Assembly (NCBI RefSeq): GCF_004798865.1
Contig: NW_025336087.1
Location: 8,147,890 to 8,211,889 of the forward strand
Source of the DNA: Varanus komodoensis
Taxonomy: Eukaryota > Chordata > Lepidosauria > Squamata > Varanidae
DNA: 64,000 bases
Direction: 5' to 3'
The notes beneath the pieces are model-generated. The model ran no database searches. It was given only the letters and a program-made list of their open reading frames with translations, and was not told the DNA's origin. Made by a program: the position numbers and the translations under genes. Positions within the stretch are counted from its first letter, which is position 1; each line of letters begins with the position of its first letter. Below, piece by piece: positions 46,813 through 57,545 of the stretch.

Positions 46813-48249
46813 CTGATAACACTTCCTGATTACCTCCTGGTACACTGTGGGTAAGTTTAACTATGATTAATGGAAATAAGGCAATTTCAAAACATGGTTT
46901 CCAAAGCTGCCTTGTTTGTATTAACAATAGTTGAACTTAATCATTGTTTGTTTCATATGTATGCTGCTCATAGCCCAAAGATTCTCTGGGCAACTCACAA
47001 AAACAATGCTAAACTATAAAGCAGAAATGTAAGTTTTCCGTCTTTTTATAGCAGCATTTGTCCAACTAGACTCATCCTTGTATTGCTAGGTTTATTGTTA
47101 GGTGCAAAGAGGATCAGTAAGAGAAAGAGATGCTAGTTTATGTCTGCATTTTCCATTACTGCTCTCTAAAGCTTTTGCTTACACCCCCTGCAAGTTCAGA
47201 TCAAGTATGAACCCATCTATTCTTCTGTTAGAAGACAGGAACATATTTCCCTATACCACAGTTAAGTTTGCACATACAACCAAGCCCTGTGAAGATATCC
47301 ATCTATCTAAAATTATTTCTAGGCCACCTTTAATGGTGAATCACTTAAATATTTGTCCTTAATCTCTATGCTGCCAATTATCATTCCCTGTCTGGAAAAA
47401 TATGCAATGTGCAATAAGGAGAGGTTAAAAGCAAACCAAAACTCAGTGTTTCCTTTAAAATGTTCAACAAACTCATGTCTACACGTGAAGACACAATAGT
47501 TTAAAGTAAAGTGTTGTTCATCAGCTGTGACACATTTGCCAAACCTGTAATTTTCCCAATACTTATTATTTCAACTGTTTGCAAAATCTGAGCCAGGGAC
47601 ATATGCATGATGTTTTAGCACATTATACTTTGAGAATTTCACTTATCTTCACAGTACATATCCCATGCACCTGACTCACTCTGACCAGAATAAGTATTTC
47701 TTATAGAGGAAAATGGAGCAGATCACTTGCTTAATTGCTCATGAAAGTGAAGGGGTGGGGAGGGGGGAGAAATTTTGTGGAATTCAGTTGAAGACAATCC
47801 TTTTTTTTTTTTGAATTGTGAAGGGAAATGATCGCTGTAATAATATTACTCACTTAAAATTCAATTTTGGTCCTAAGTAAGTGACCTAAAATAATTATCT
47901 TTCAAACAAAAGGAGACAAATGGCATTTTCCTGTAGATTAAATTGCAGTCAGAAATCAATTTGTGTATGAGTCATTTGAGAAATCATCTGGAATTTGAGA
48001 AATCATCTGGCAGGCCAGACATTTATGAACCAAGACCTATTTCAAGTACCTTTTGGATATGCAGGTACAGACTTGTATAGGGTTTCCTCAGAAAACATGT
48101 GATTGCTTCTGTAAAAGTGTACCCTATAATTTGGTACCTTGCAACATTAGCATAATTGTCCCAGTCATTCTGGACCCAATTTAAAGTGCTGATACCATTG
48201 TTAAAGGCTTAAATTGTTTATGAAACTGCCCAGATCTTAAGATTATTCT
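46813..48249. other. Unique AT-rich sequence, no gene recognised
   Basis: Holds a 19-bp tandem duplication at 47974-48011 and a T-run near 47801. Nothing else recognised. Confidence 0.4.
47974..48011. repeat. 19-bp tandem duplication
   Basis: atttgagaaatcatctgga followed directly by atttgagaaatcatctggc. They differ only at the last base. Confidence 0.93.
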
Positions 48250-48593
48250 CAGAGGGGCTGCATATGGATTTGCCATCATGATTTTGCAGACTGGTGGGAC
48301 CTAAAGGCAGGGGTTTTTTGTGGTAGGCCCATATTTGTGGAACTTCTTTCTTCAGGGTACATATTGCCCCTCTTTTAGTGTCATCGATTATCTTTTTATT
48401 TCAAACTGTTTTTAATTAATATTTGGGGTGCTCTGTTTTAAGTCCTGCTCTTTTTTAAAAAAATTGGACTGGAGTTTCCACAGGCATATGAGGAATTATA
48501 TAGTACTGTTTATGGCTTTGTTATGAACCATCTTGGCAATTGGTCCTGAAAGGTAGCACACAAAGTTTTAATAAAGAAATAAATGACTCAATG
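48250..48593 (+). mobile_element. L2-type LINE 3' end
   Basis: 'aggcccatatttgtggaact', then a T-rich stretch, then 'gttatgaaccatcttggcaa', 'ttggtcctgaaaggtagcac' and a final 'taataaagaaataaatga'. This resembles the L2 ORF2 stop region ('ccacgcttgtggaattccct') and its tail ('gaaccgccttgggcattggt'). Highly diverged. Confidence 0.55.
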
Positions 48594-49324
48594 GTCTTCT
48601 GCAGCTCTCTCTGAATCTGTCCTGACCATGTTTTGACTTTCATCTTGTTGAAATGGAGATGCCATACACAGCTTGATTTGGGACACAAATCAGTAAATAA
48701 TAGAATAAGGGAGCTCACCCACCTACCCCTAGTAAACCTGAACCCCTATGCACACTTCCATGGGATCAAGCTTCTGGGAAAAAGATTCGACAAAAACAGA
48801 ATAGAAAATTCCAAGCAATGTGTTGCTATTTTGTGTAATAATGGTTCACAATTCCACTATCAATAAACTTCTAAAATGCTGCATGAGGGCATTTGATACC
48901 TTGGAAGCTTTATATTATCTTTAACTCTGGGAATGCTGGCTTGGCTAGCAAAAGGGTGGACATAACGCTGGTTTCCAGGTGCTTTGGACTTCAGCTCCCA
49001 CAAGATCCTGCCTGCACAGCCAATACTCAGAAACGCTGGGAGTGAAAATCTGAACCATCTGAGGATCTACTTTCAGCCCAATCCAAATCTAGCAGATAAA
49101 GCTGACTTTTACCGTATTGGCTGCCTCTGCAGCATGACAACTAAATGTAGGAAATGGTAATTGGCGAGACTAATTTTCCAATTACAACTGACAGCAGAGT
49201 TTTTAGTATGTGAGTGTGTGTAGATAGATTAACTAGTTTTAACAGCTAGATGAATTCACAAAATACTGGAAGGCACGACAAATACCAAGGAAAATGAATT
49301 TGAATTGGAAAGGTTGAGCAGAAT
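48594..49324. other. Unique sequence with one hairpin repeat
   Basis: Besides the hairpin at 48974-49063, nothing recognised. Confidence 0.4.
48974..49063. mobile_element. Palindromic repeat, 'ctacaactccca' hairpin family
   Basis: Left arm 'ccaggtgctttggacttcag' then 'ctccca', right arm 'ctgggagtgaaaatctgaac' then 'catctgagg'. The arms are complementary with several mismatches around a centre containing 'cctgcacagccaatactcag'. Same family as 33580 and 42443. Confidence 0.66.
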
Positions 49325-49439
49325 ATGGGAAATGGTTTATTTGGAAACACTGACAACATAGAAAAATCCAGTGTCAAGTGCAAAGAAAATATAGATGCTT
49401 GGAAAGCTATACTTGTTTATATAAGAAACATTGATGCAG

Positions 49440-50440
49440 GATTTATTGTATATTGTAAATCTATTTGTTTAGTATTTATCTATAAGATTTGTAAAACAAT
49501 CATCTGCTCAATAAACATTCAAAGCTACATACAATTGAAATGAAATACTAACAAGATAAAATAGATACAAAAGAAAAGAGTCCTTCATTACAATAAAACC
49601 AGTGATCTACCTTAAAATCATACAGCAATATAACCCATTAAGTGCCCAACAAAAAATACCATCTAAAGAACAAGAGAGGAGGAGCTAACCTAAGATCTTT
49701 AAAGGCAATTCCACAGCTGGGGAACTGCTACTGAGAAGGGTGTGCCTAAAATATCTGTCTGTTTTGCACCTACACGTTATGAGACATGAGCAGGGCCTCA
49801 TTATGAGCAGTTTTGTAAGGTTGGAAGCATTATTTCATAGACCCTGATCCAAAGTTGTTGAAGGATTTATACCTAAGAACCAGCACTTTGGGCTTGGAAA
49901 CAGACAGGAAGCTAATGCACAATTCTGCACAAAGCACATCAGACAGCAATCTGTATTCTGCACAAGCCATATTTCTAAATACTTTCCAAGGGCAACCTCA
50001 CATAGTGTTACAGTAAAAGAGGTGATATTTAACTCTAGATCACTGTAGCCCGCTCTGTCTTCCTCAGGAAGCAAAAGAAGGGATGCAACTGAGCAAAGGC
50101 ATTCTTGGCTGCCACCACCACTTTTTCTTCTAGGAGCAGCATCCAAAAGCTGCAGACCTGGTCCTTCAAAGTGTGTTCTAACCCATCAAAAAGTGGCTCT
50201 ATCCCCAGTTGGGTGGCATATAAATGTTTTTTATAAATAAATAAGCAAGCAAGCAAGCAAGCAGCAAGCGTCTTATCTACTGGTTAGCAGGATGTCTGGA
50301 CTGAATAGTCACCCAACATCCAGTTCCTTGTTGAGTCCAAGCAATGACTCAAGACTTCCTTGGCAGCAGTTGAGAAAGAGAGTTGAGTGTTATCAGCATA
50401 ATGATGAGTTTGCTGTGAACCTTGAATCAGAAAGACTAGA
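49440..50440 (-). mobile_element. L2-type LINE, decayed, second copy
   Basis: Minus strand. At about 50380-50404 the active-site box reads YADNTQL instead of YADDTQL, so the catalytic Asp pair is broken. 50035-50256 encodes a segment with GIEPLFDGLEHTLKDQVCSF, then VVVAAKNAFAQLHPF, matching L2 downstream of the RT (the KDQV block and AKNAFAQL are characteristic). 49800-49920 holds 'aaccagcactttgggcttgg', typical of the squamate L2 3' region, and 49440-49700 is the A-rich 3' part. An AAGC microsatellite (50243-50269) has expanded inside. Dead copy. Confidence 0.72.
50243..50269 (+). repeat. (AAGC)n microsatellite inside L2
   Basis: 'aagcaagcaagcaagcaagc' with a short interruption at the end. 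It follows an AT-rich tail-like 'tttataaataaat' stretch. Confidence 0.9.
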
Positions 50441-50714
50441 TTAACTCAAAAGTATCTCAAGCTGGGTTTGGCTGAAGCCATTCCCTCAGGTGACTTATTC
50501 ATATCCCTTGGGATGGACCATCTACGCACCCCTTCAGGGATGGGTGGACACTATGAGACCAAACTTCCCACAATAATAACCTGACTGTGATAACGGGTTG
50601 ATTTCCACCACCACCACCCCAATATCCAAACCACCACTCAGACCTGTGTGTCAGGCTGACTGAAACACAGTGTGTATTTGAACTCATATCTCCCAGTCCT
50701 ATTCTGACATTCTT

Positions 50715-50817
50715 AGGGCATAATCCCATATATGTTTAAACAAAAAAGAGTCCTGTAATTCCAATGCTGCCTGGAGAATGCTGGAAATGCTGTCTAAACT
50801 TGCATATAATAGCACCA
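50715..50817. mobile_element. Palindromic MITE-like element, second copy
   Basis: Outer arms 'gggcataatcccatatatgt' and 'cttgcatataatagcacc', inner arms 'agtcctgtaattccaatgct' and 'agaatgctggaaatgctg'. Same architecture as 25746-25875 but older. Confidence 0.62.
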
Positions 50818-51481
50818 TAAATCACTAAACTGCACATGCTCTCAGTCCCTTGGACTTGATGAGAGCCAGAGTTCATTTCCTTTATCAACTGCATAAATAC
50901 AAAAATCGAGAAAATGTCCCTTTTATAATATTCTTTTTTTTTTTACTTTAAAAAATAAACTGCAAATGGCACAGAAAACTCTGATCAAGAGAATCCCAGC
51001 ATGGCAATTTAAAATGGTAATGCTTCATCCTCCTGTGAGTTTCCCAAGGGTTTTCCAGCTTCTGTTGTTACTTCTTTCTCAAAACCACACATCCCAACAT
51101 TTATAGGCATTGATTTTCTAGATTTAAGTGCAGCACAATCACTAATTACTTTGAAAGATTTCATGTCCTATGGCCAATGCTTAATTTGAGGCAGAGCCTA
51201 ATGCTACAGCCTGTGGATCTGAATCTAGAAACTATGTTCCATGCCAATGCACCAATTCATTAGGCAAGTAATAACCAAGAAGAGAGGGTCCCCTAGTACA
51301 CACAGGAGGTGTTTCCCTCAAAATGAAATAATCACAGTTTCTGTCACATATCTGGGAGTGGGCAAGAAGTTCTCTTTTCCAAGGTGGGTTCCTACAGGGC
51401 TATGCTTTAGCAAGATATTCAATGGAATAGCTTCAAGCCTTGAACCGTAACCTGCTCTTTAGAAATAAATGTCCACACACA
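50818..51481. other. Unique sequence, no gene recognised
   Basis: Nothing recognised. A T-rich run near 50935-50945. Confidence 0.4.
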
Positions 51482-51560
51482 TATTTATTTATTTATTTTT
51501 TTATTAAAACATTTTTATGCCGCCCCATTCGCCGAAGCCTCGGGGCGGCTTACAACATAC
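51482..51560 (-). mobile_element. L2-type LINE tail
   Basis: 'tatttatttatttatttttt' then 'atgccgccccattcgccgaa' and 'gcctcggggcggcttacaac'. This is the inverted form of the tail at 29350-29440. Still CpG-rich, so probably younger than the other tails. Confidence 0.7.
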
Positions 51561-53559
51561 TGGACTGTATGCTGTTTGCCTCAGAACAAGAACAGTTAAT
51601 CCAGATGGCTATGCACATTTTCCTAAATGTCCCCATTGATATCCTTATTTCCATAGCTACCATGAGGACTACCATCTTGCATTAGCACACTGACACTACA
51701 ACCAGGTGGCTGAGTTGCTTAGGCTTGGTATCTGCTCCAGTGTTGGACCTCCTATTATCACTTGAAAAAGAAAAGGCATTTTCACATAAAAATTATAATT
51801 TAATCTCACATAAAGTGGGATTTAAAAAAAATGATTGACTTTTAAACATGTTTGCTTAAAAGTTAGCTCCAACAAAATCAATAAGATTTCCTTCAGAGAA
51901 ATACAGTTAGGACAGGACTATTATTGTAAAATGCATCATTATTTCTCTTTCAGAAACCTAATATGTGAGACAAAACTCAGTCCCCCCTCCAGAAAAGTGC
52001 TTTGCCTTTCATATTTTCAGCTGAGAAATAAACTCAGAGATGGAAAACAGGAACATAAGGATATCTCTAACACCCTTTGAATTATTATATTCAGAGGGTG
52101 AAAAGCCAAAAAAGCTATTATCAAAGTTGTGTAAAATGATGTTGCCACTGGAAAATAACCAAGGTAATTGGTTTATACAAAATGGAAGTAGATACTAGGA
52201 GGTTATCAGCTTTCAGAGAAGCAACAGAAAAATATCTCTCTGTCTCCCTTGACAGATTTTCCTTGTATAAACATAACAGAAAATTCTGATAAAACAGTTT
52301 ACCATGAATATTTGGCTCCTGAAAAATGGCAAAGAATATTTTATTTACCATATTCATACTGCTGCAAATGTTAAACACAAAACACAATTTTGAAACACAT
52401 AGGCTAGGTTCTAGACTTGCTCTTTTATGAATGGATTGGCTCCTACTTAGAGGTAGACAAGCAGTTCTTAATATTGACAAGATTCTCCAAAGCCCTCGTT
52501 GAAATTCAGATTGCCTCTCTCCTGTACTCAATTATGATCTTTTTTACAGTCTATTCACACTGGAAAAACATGCCATTTTTGCAAGTGTGCACTGAAATTA
52601 GCACTTTCTCTCCATATGGACTCGTGTGAAAATGCAGGGTTTTTGAAAAATGCAGGTTTTAAAAATGTACATATTTCAAATGTAAACAAAAGTTTGGGAA
52701 AATGCAAGCTTTACAGAAAAAACATGCATATTTGGAGGTGCAAAGAAGGTAAATCTGAGTAAAAACTGAACCAAATTGAAATTCTCATACACTCCTGCTC
52801 CTACCATATGAGTAGGTGGAAAAGTCTTCAAAACAATGGAGCCTCTCAGTGTTAGAAGTAAGCAGGAGACAATTTTCACTGATTCCCCTTTCTCCGGTAG
52901 GCCTTCTCCTAAGCTGTTCCAGAGGATTTCCCAACCAATTAGTCTCCAAGCATACGGGGCAATCAGGAGGAATAAGTAAAAGTTGCCTTGCTTCTTTCTC
53001 CAGGGTGAGCATCCTATGGAATCACATTCTGGTCTAGGGATCTCAGGATTCAAGTGGAGCTGTCCCTAAAAATTCAGTTTTGGAGGAAAATGCTTGAGAA
53101 TATATCTTGTATCAGTTATCACTGCATTTGAGAATAATATTATTAGGTGATAATAGACCAGCACAATAGTTTTTGTGAACCTACTTTTTGTTTTAAGTTT
53201 GAATAGAGTCGTAATTTTAAAAGGGGGATGGGAAAGAAATGCATTTTGCCCATGCTCTCCCACAATATCCTATATCTGAAATATTTCTTTTTCTGGTATT
53301 GCCACTGTGGTTCTGACTGAGGTAGAGATTCTCTGGTTTCTGCCATGCTTCTCTGGAAAAACAAAAGTTGCCTGTGATACTTGATCAGTGTAATATCTAG
53401 AGATCTACATATAGGGTACTAGCGTAGATGCATAGAAACACTGTAGGGTTTCATTCCATTCTCTGTCCGCATGGTGGCATCTTTCTACTCATCTGGATAA
53501 TTTATCATTGGCAGAAGGCAATGCTTGTAACAACAGTAAACATATTCTACATGTGTTGC
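51561..53559. other. Unique AT-rich sequence, no gene recognised
   Basis: 52625-52745 is built of loosely repeated 'aaatgca', 'tttgaaaa' and 'ttggg' words, which suggests an old degenerate repeat. No exon or RNA gene seen. Confidence 0.4.
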
Positions 53560-53910
53560 ATTGCAAAGAGGAAAACTGGGTGCCAAGTCTAACATGATGC
53601 TGGAGGATAGCTTTGCAAATACGCTAGACAAAATGTGGGTCCTATATCAAATCAAGCCAGAACTTTCTCTGGAAGCAAAAATGAGGAAACTGGGGCTGTT
53701 GTACTTTGGTCACATCATGAGATGGCAAGGCTCACTGAAGAGGACAGTCGTACTAGGAAAATTTGAAGGCAGAAGACCAAATATGAAATTCCATAAAGGA
53801 TGTCACAACCTTGAGTTTACAAAGCTAAGCAGAGCTGTCAAAGACAGGGCATTCATTCATAAGACTACCATAAGTCAAAGATAACTTGATGGCATGTAAC
53901 AACAGCAAAT
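53560..53910 (+). mobile_element. RTE-type LINE 3' end of a second lineage
   Basis: Frame 53561-53884 encodes the end of an RTE ORF2 distinct from the BovB copies: MWVLYQIKPELSLEAKMRKL, GLLYFGHIMRWQGSLKRT, then LSRAVKDRAFIHKTT. The 3' end reads 'ccataagtcaaagataactt' and 'gatggcatgtaacaacagca'. This resembles the 'gccataagtcggaagcgac' and 'ttgacggcac' tail that lizard RTE LINEs share with Sauria-type SINEs. No tRNA-like head is present, so I call it a LINE end, not a SINE. The codons usual between the GxRK-like block and MRW are partly missing, so the copy is damaged. Confidence 0.77.
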
Positions 53911-54699
53911 TCTTATTCAACAATTTGCATTTCTACCATTCTTTATTCCATTTTAGGATGGCCTGAGTAGGTGGACTGGGAAATGGCTTTTCACTGCATA
54001 AACTCAGGCCTTAATGCCCTTCTTGGTGGTGGAGCATATCCCTTCTATTTGTTTGGGATGGAGTTGCAGGCCTTCTGTAGCACATTCAACCCTCTCCTGA
54101 ATCATTTGCCACCATCAACTAGGATTTCTATTTCCATCAAAGTAGCAGTAATAGTGGCTTAATCTATTTTCATGGTAACCTTATGGTACCTTGGGTAACC
54201 ATACCAGAGCAAATTTTGATAGATTGTATTTGTTGATTTCCATCTTGCCTTTCATTCCAGTGGAATCCTTAAAGTGATTTATACTAAAATAAATCAAATA
54301 AAACAACATTGGTGCTGCTTCTATGCCCTTTGCCCCGATATTGCTAGGGATAATGAAGTAACAATAATATATTCCCCAGTAGACTGAATAGTGGAACAGC
54401 TACATGACAAAAACTACTTCAAAGCACCAACATATGATCCCAGGCACCTCTGCCACTAATGCAGGGGTGCAGAAGCCCAAGTTCAGGGCTAACTCTAACT
54501 CCATGCCCCTTTTTGCTGCCTCACCAGTGGCTCATTACTAAGATCACAAAGGTTAGTGGGCTTGAGACCCAGAACTTTCTCAGGATTGATCCTTCACCAT
54601 GCAAGTCCTGCCCAGAAATAAATGTCTAGAGTCTACACCCACCTATGGCTGTTTTTCCTTTGAAAAACTTGCATTCTTAGGTCCTTAACTGAAATGGGT
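53911..54699. other. Unique sequence, no gene recognised
   Basis: 54235-54310 ('cttgcctttcattccagtgg', 'aatccttaaagtgatttata') may be an inverted SINE or LINE tail but is too weak to call. Confidence 0.35.
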
Positions 54700-54895
54700 A
54701 TTTCACTGGTACTTGATACTGACAGATAAAGTTATATTTATTCTACCTGGTTTGTTTTAAAACTCTTTAACATTTTTGTGATTGTGTGACTATGCCATTG
54801 TGAATTCATGTCAAATTGTATTGTTTTCATGTTACAAGCCATCCTAAGATCATGGTCTTAAGAGACAGATAATTAATTAATTAATTAATTAATTG
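54700..54895 (+). mobile_element. L2-type LINE tail with (TTAA)n
   Basis: T-rich stretch, then 'gttacaagccatcctaagat' and 'catggtcttaagagacagat', then a (TTAA)n array at 54871-54894. It resembles the L2-type tail 'gtaagccgccctgagatcat'. No ORF. Confidence 0.55.
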
Positions 54896-56699
54896 TTTCT
54901 GACAGATGCACACAGCCTCATCTTCATTAGGATGAATGCTAGCATTTGCAGGTGATTGATCCTAGGGACTTTTATACTTTTTCTCCTTGCTGAGACACAT
55001 TTTCAATTAATATCAACCCACCTGTTCCAATTCTTTAAGCACAGATTAATGCCAAACAAAATAGACCTGACTGTATGTTTTTGTCCCAATTTCCTTGCTT
55101 GACACTTGAAACCCTTTCATTCTCTATATGAAGTGTGCCTTTCATTCAGCCATGTAGCCTGACCTCCACCAAAAGTGAGGAATTCCATGAAGAGCAATGT
55201 GCATCTAGCATGCAGTTTTCCTCTAGATCTCTTCTTTCTGCAAGTTCTCCCTCTACACACCCACGAGTGTGAGAATCAGGGAGCACCCCAAGCACGACAC
55301 ACAGCAAACTATTAGCCAAGCCCAACTCATGGAATGACAGTGAAGAAAGTCTAATTTGTCTTTTTTATTTTTAGGGAAAGATTGTAAACATAGTGTGTTC
55401 TCTACCTATTCCTGCCATTACCTTTAGCAAACATTATTGTGTTGCTCCCAGTCTTTGAGCTTTTGAAACCAATTTTGCAGCTTTGGGCTTTGTCACTTCT
55501 GTCGCTACTACCTTTTAATGTTGGATGCTTCCTTCACTGCTGCTCGAAGCACCCTGGTTTTTGCTAAAGCTTACATATCTCCATCTAAGTGAGATTTAAC
55601 ATAATCTACCATTTATTTCAAATGAGTTTTCTTGCAACTCACCGCATTTCTTGATCCTCAATTTGTTGTTTTATTCAGGAGTCCTGAAATTAATTAGGAA
55701 CTCACATGTCTATTTTCTAAAAAAAGTATGTTTAATATGTTGAATTTCAAAACAATTTCTCTCACTTTAATGTTTGACAGTCTCATCAAGCAGATTAGAA
55801 TCACAAGTCCTCCCATTATTTTTGTCAGCACCTGCAATGTACTTTACTGGGGGCTGCAAAGCAAGAGAAGTAGCAATTAGTGGTGCATCCTTCCAAGAGT
55901 AATAACTGTTCTAGTTCCACAAAAGACCCTTGATAATCCCTCATTTTTAAACAAAAGTAGCAGCTTTTGTTAAGGCAGAGTAATAACAAGTGTTTATGTG
56001 CACTGAGAAGTCAAAATTGGTACAAATTCATCTTCCAGGAAGTTGCCATATTGTGATTCACCCATATAATAACATTGTTCACAGTCAGTTGATTATATCC
56101 TTTTGAATGTTCCAAACTTGGGATGTTCACATTAAGACTGAGTTACTAATCACTGGGCTAGTCAAACATTGTCAAAACTGGTCAAATGTTTCATGTGCTA
56201 ATTTAGAACTGAATGCAACAATGAATCTTGTTTTACATAATTAAGAGTTCCTCCCTCAATACAGTTGCTTAATGTTTGTGTCTGTGTGTGAGTGTGTGTT
56301 TGCTCTGGAAAGAGATGCTTACTCCTAAATTAAGTACATACAGATTTTGGTAGGGAAGGTAGACATGTTCTCACTCCAATCTTTGCCAGTAGATAATATA
56401 ATTGTGCTACTGAAAGCACAAAATAAACTAATGAAAGCATTCTTGGCTTCATTATATAATTGACAATATTTGATGAAGTAAAACAACAGGCTAAGAATGG
56501 AATTTTTCTTAGCGGGAGCATTATATTTCTGAACACCTAATGTTGAGTACAAAAAGAAGACAACTTTCTGCTACAAAATCAGGGTTACGATTTTGCCCTC
56601 TGTAATGTGTAGGCCCTGTCCTGATGTCGTTAAAATGGGTGTTTTCTGGCACACAAACCAATGGTGTAGAGCAGAGGTGAGTATATTACTGATAAATTA
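54896..56699. other. Unique AT-rich sequence, no gene recognised
   Basis: No exon, LINE motif or tandem array seen. Confidence 0.4.
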
Positions 56700-57545
56700 C
56701 TGAGATGAATTTACAAGCTATGATTGCAATATTATATAGAAACTGAACAAGTTAAAACGTGTATGATAAGCAGAAGAGAAGAAGAAATACCGCTCCATCA
56801 GCTGGAAACTTTCTGGATGAAAGGAATAAATTTCATGGCTAGCCAAGCATTAAGAGAGATTTGGCACATGATGTTCTTTCACTGGTATATTACTCTGATA
56901 GATATTCAAAAATTGGACAAGAATTATAAAGGAAAATGCTGGAAATGTAAAGAAGGGATTTTTTTTATCATATGTGGTGGTCATTTAATAAGGTTTAAGA
57001 AATTGGAAAGAAATTCATACCACAATACATAACATTTTGAAAATTAACTTTCCAGTGAATGTAAGAATATGTTATTGAGTAGTTTACCAGAAACCCTCCC
57101 AAGAAATATGGGATAATTATTGAAATATATAACAGCAGCCAGAGTTACAACAGCAATCATATGGAAAACAAGACTATCCAACCAGTGAAGAGTGGAAAAA
57201 TAAGCTAGCTGAATATACAAAATTAACCAGCCTTGTAAATAAAAGACTGATTAAAGGGTTCAGTGATAAATGGGAAGCTTATTATATATATTATATATAT
57301 GTTAGGTCATAAAATGAAATCCAGTTACTGAATTTAATAATAAATGGAAAGCCTATTAATTTTTCTTTCATAACTGAAAGAAAATAATCATTGGATATCA
57401 TTAACACCTAATGTATACAATTAATTTAGTATAATTGTTTTTTGCAATAAGGAAAGGAGAAGGGGAAAGGGGGAAGTAGGTAGAGAATGGAAAAGGAGAG
57501 GAGGTCAGGGAGAAAAGAGGGAAAATATTTTAAATTGTAATCGGG
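56700..57545 (+). mobile_element. L1 LINE, 5'-truncated, ORF2 C-terminus and 3' UTR
   Basis: Plus strand. Frame 56724-57032 encodes HWYITLIDIQKLDKNYKGKC followed by WKCKEGIFF. This is the L1 ORF2 C-terminal block with its Cys motif (HWYLTP..., KCWKC...), after which the usual HMWW is damaged. Further pieces in shifted frames include INFPVN (near 57045) and ITAARVTTAIIWKTRL-like codons (57128-57178), matching the end of L1 ORF2 in lizards. The 3' part has the purine-rich tract often seen in L1 3' UTRs (about 57448-57530). No RT domain, not active. Confidence 0.75.

Noticed and set aside
53560-53910. Sauria-type SINE
   Set aside because: The tail fits, but the upstream part encodes RTE ORF2 protein and there is no tRNA-like head.
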